A model generated the notes under the pieces. It made no database searches, was not told the origin of the DNA, and saw only the letters and a list, made by a program, of their open reading frames with translations. Positions 61,608 to 64,000 of a stretch of 64,000 nucleotides of DNA are shown here, one piece after another. Source of the DNA: Takakia lepidozioides (lineage: Eukaryota; Streptophyta; Takakiopsida; Takakiales; Takakiaceae); contig CM060732.1 in NCBI GenBank assembly GCA_030704615.1, positions 43,503,053 to 43,567,052 on the forward strand. The letters are read 5' to 3'. A program made the position numbers and the translations under genes. Position 1 is the first letter of the stretch; each line of letters starts with the position of its first letter.

Positions 61608-64000
61608 CTCCGTTTCTCTATATTGTTGTTCTCGAGGAGTTCAGAGAGTGCGGCTGCTTCGGAAGATTCGACAGTGGGTGGTTCGCAATCACAACAACCG
61701 GAACGCCCCTCTTCAGCAATCCCAAGGTTAGCTTTGCTTTTTTGACAAGCCAATGAGGCTCTAGGGGGGTGGGGGTTTGGGGGGGGGGGCAGAGAGAACC
61801 TCAGAACCTCATTGCTGAAGCCATCAATCCGACCAGATGGAGACTTCCATGTGCATACACCCACACACGCACTCTCTCTCTCTTTCTCTCTCTCAGTAGT
61901 GAATGTATTTGAAACTCATGAACAATAATTACATGAGATGATAGGTGTGGGAGTGACTTTGAGTTTGCCAAGTTTGAAATCAAATCATGTGCTGAGTAAA
62001 CCATCTGTTGACATCGTGTTCTTCTTACTACCGTGTATACTAGCTACTGCCAGATTATGTCATCTTCCTTCTTCCTGATTTGACTAGCCAATCTGATTTG
62101 TGACATACAGAGCCATCATGCAGCCATTTCCTGTGGTTGAAAATGCCGAAACTTCATCTTCTTGTCGAGTTATGGAACAACCTTCAGCTGTTTGTGGTCC
62201 TGTTGTTGAGCCAGCAAGGAAGCCGGTGCCCCGTCAATTGGACTTCACATCCATGTATGGTGGCCCCCTTACATCATCAGACATACCTGTCCGCTCCAGC
62301 CAAACAAGCATGTATAGTTCCATACCTGACTTTCTCACACACCTCTGGGTGGGTTTGTATCCACAGGGTTATGTTCACAAAAACATTGCAGCCGTTGTCT
62401 GGCTCACAATTACTGCTTAAGAGATAAGCATTTGTTTCTTATACTAATCTTGTTTCTTTCTTTCTTTCCCTCTCTCACGCCTAGCATGTGCTGCCCTGGA
62501 GTGCTCTCTTGTTTTTGACTATCACCTTTAATCCCTCTCTCTATAAAACTGGGAGCATTTTAGGTTGCTTTCACAAGATCTAACAAGACTGGGGGTGTGG
62601 GTGTGATATGATCAGAAAGTCTGGCACTGCACGAGGAGCAGGAGCAAGGGCCAGGTCAGGAGTGGATGCTAAAGATGGGACTCCCAAGAAGTGCAAGCAA
62701 TGCAATTGCAAAAACTCACGCTGCCTGAAGCTGTAGGCAACTCTTCCCAGCTGCTTTGGAGGGTTCCAGTTGGCTGGTCTTTTTTTTGGGTTGATGTAAT
62801 TGACAATGCCGGCCACCCTCTGTTGCTCTGTCTGTCCTTGATTGCTACTAGTCACCTGCAAATGGTTGAGACTAACCACTCAGAATTTCTGATATTGCAG
62901 CTGTCATGAGGATGTGTGGCAGGTACTGCGAGTGCTTTGCATCAGGAATGTACTGTGATGGATGCAACTGTGTCAATTGCTGCAACAATGTGGAGCATGA
63001 GTCTGTGAGAAAGGAAGCTGTGGAGGCCACCTTAGAACGCAATCCAAATGCCTTTCGTCCCAAAATTGCTAGTAGTCCCAGTGCTCTCCGTGATGGCAGG
63101 GTATGCATCTAAGTCCTGCTCATGTTACTTGGACGTTTTTATAATGTGCTCTTAGTGTGGGAGAAGTAGGCATGCAAGAAAATGTCATGGGAGAAGTAGG
63201 CAAATTTACAGTTTTTCATCTTTACCTCGAGTGTAAAAGGTTAATTCCTGGTGTCTGTTGGTACAGGACGACATAGGACACCACCAGGCAGTTAAACACA
63301 ACAAGGGATGTCATTGCAAAAAATCAGGTTGCTTGAAAAAGTATTGTGAATGCTACCAGGCCAACATTTTATGCTCTGAGAATTGCAAGTGTGTGGACTG
63401 TCGAAATTTCATGAAGAGTGATGAGAGACGGGCTCTGTTCCCTGGAGATCCTGCCCTGGCTTTGAACTTTGTACAACGGCCGACCAGTATACCAGTCCCA
63501 TCGGCCCTGGGAGTTGTATCAGGGAATTCATCTCCCATTCACCCCATGAAGAAAAGGAAGGCTCCTGATGTTGAGTATGGTGGGTTGGTCATCAAGGAAC
63601 AAGTCACTGTTCCACTGCAGGCAATGAAGGTAAAAGCTTTTGATGATTCCAGCGGTTAGTCATTGGATCAAAGAAGTTAAGCATATTCTAATCTTGTCGG
63701 GCTTGCAGCAGACCGACCCGATTAATGGTACTGCTGTGGTGAAAGCGTCAATGACCCCAGTATCAATTATGCAAGAGGGACCAACATCTGCACCTCCTAT
63801 CAAGTTTGTTCACAGGTATGGCAATGCCCAGCTCTCCTGTCCTTCCCCAAGGAAACAAAGAGGAAACCACCAACTTTCATTGGACATGGCCAGCTCTTTG
63901 CATATCAGAATCGAGCAAGAATTACCACCTGCTGTTTGAAAAATTTATGTGTCCATTAAATTGGAATGGAACACAAAACACGTGTTCACTAAAAACAAAT
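61608..64000 (+). CDS. TSO1/CPP-type CXC-domain protein, partial
   Basis: Exons 62111-62311, 62616-62732, 62923-63100, 63267-63629 and 63709-63815 join in phase; the gene continues past the window. A preceding exon ending at 61726 ([18 protein letters not shown]) is in matching phase but its start is unresolved. Two CXC repeats are clear: [15 protein letters not shown] joined across an intron to [16 protein letters not shown], and [18 protein letters not shown]; between them is the conserved [10 protein letters not shown] linker. These CRC domains bind zinc and the CHR-type DNA element (TTYGAA). Plant members (TSO1, SOL) act in DREAM-type complexes controlling cell-cycle genes, meristems and floral organs. 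The first repeat is split by an intron at a Leu codon. The short intron 62733-62922 contains a decoy acceptor (GCAG at 62900) before the one that keeps frame (62922). Confidence 0.88.

Noticed and set aside
1-64000. CRISPR arrays, rRNA or tRNA genes
   Set aside because: No regularly spaced identical repeats and no cloverleaf or rRNA sequence were recognised by eye; a tRNA scan could not be run.

Overview
The window is nuclear DNA from a land plant. The genes are intron-rich with canonical GT..AG junctions and belong to plant families: a DUF3133 'extra-large G-like' protein, a plant-type SHPRH E3 ligase, a TSO1/CPP-type CXC protein and a pectate lyase. Between them lies dense, decayed transposon DNA. 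The lineage cannot be fixed from sequence alone. The Helentron-like remnant and the divergent lyase would fit a non-angiosperm (fern, lycophyte or bryophyte grade), but that is only an impression.

Layout. 0-6 kb: a frameshifted LTR-retrotransposon gag running off the left edge, then unassigned DNA. 7.3-11.1 kb (+): complete five-exon DUF3133 gene, 920 codons. 12.5-13.0 kb: LRR-like fragment carrying a 148-bp tandem duplication. 14.3-15.0 kb (-): intact single-exon gene for a 254-aa protein with a basic patch, an APYNT-type motif, an acidic/serine stretch and a C-terminal coiled coil. This is the order seen in metazoan HEXIM, the P-TEFb inhibitor, and it is the most interesting gene here. 16-22.3 kb: LINE fragments, a hAT-type MITE and a poly(A)-tailed retroposon end. 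22.6-24.2 kb (-): four-exon pectate lyase-like gene missing two acidic positions of the Ca2+ site. 27.1-40.2 kb (-): SHPRH-type SNF2/PHD/RING ligase rebuilt over 21 coding exons with consistent phases, including one GC-AG intron and one in-frame TGA near the N terminus. 42.5-43.8 kb: a hAT-type MITE inside another, each with perfect inverted repeats and 8-bp target duplications. 47-51 kb: hairpin-bearing and tandem repeats. 51.5-53.4 kb (+): Helentron-like relic with a PIF1 helicase followed by an endonuclease domain. 55-56.4 kb (-): unrecognised coiled-coil gene. 57.7-59.3 kb: inverted repeat copy, degenerate array and a third MITE. 59.9-60.2 kb (-) and 61.6-64 kb (+): divergently arranged first exon of an unrecognised acidic protein and a CXC-domain gene that continues past the window.

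The genes do not form one pathway. SHPRH, the CXC protein and the HEXIM-like protein would all act in the nucleus (ubiquitin signalling at DNA damage, transcription, and possibly elongation control), but their proximity gives no evidence of shared function. All exon models were read by eye and lack transcript support.
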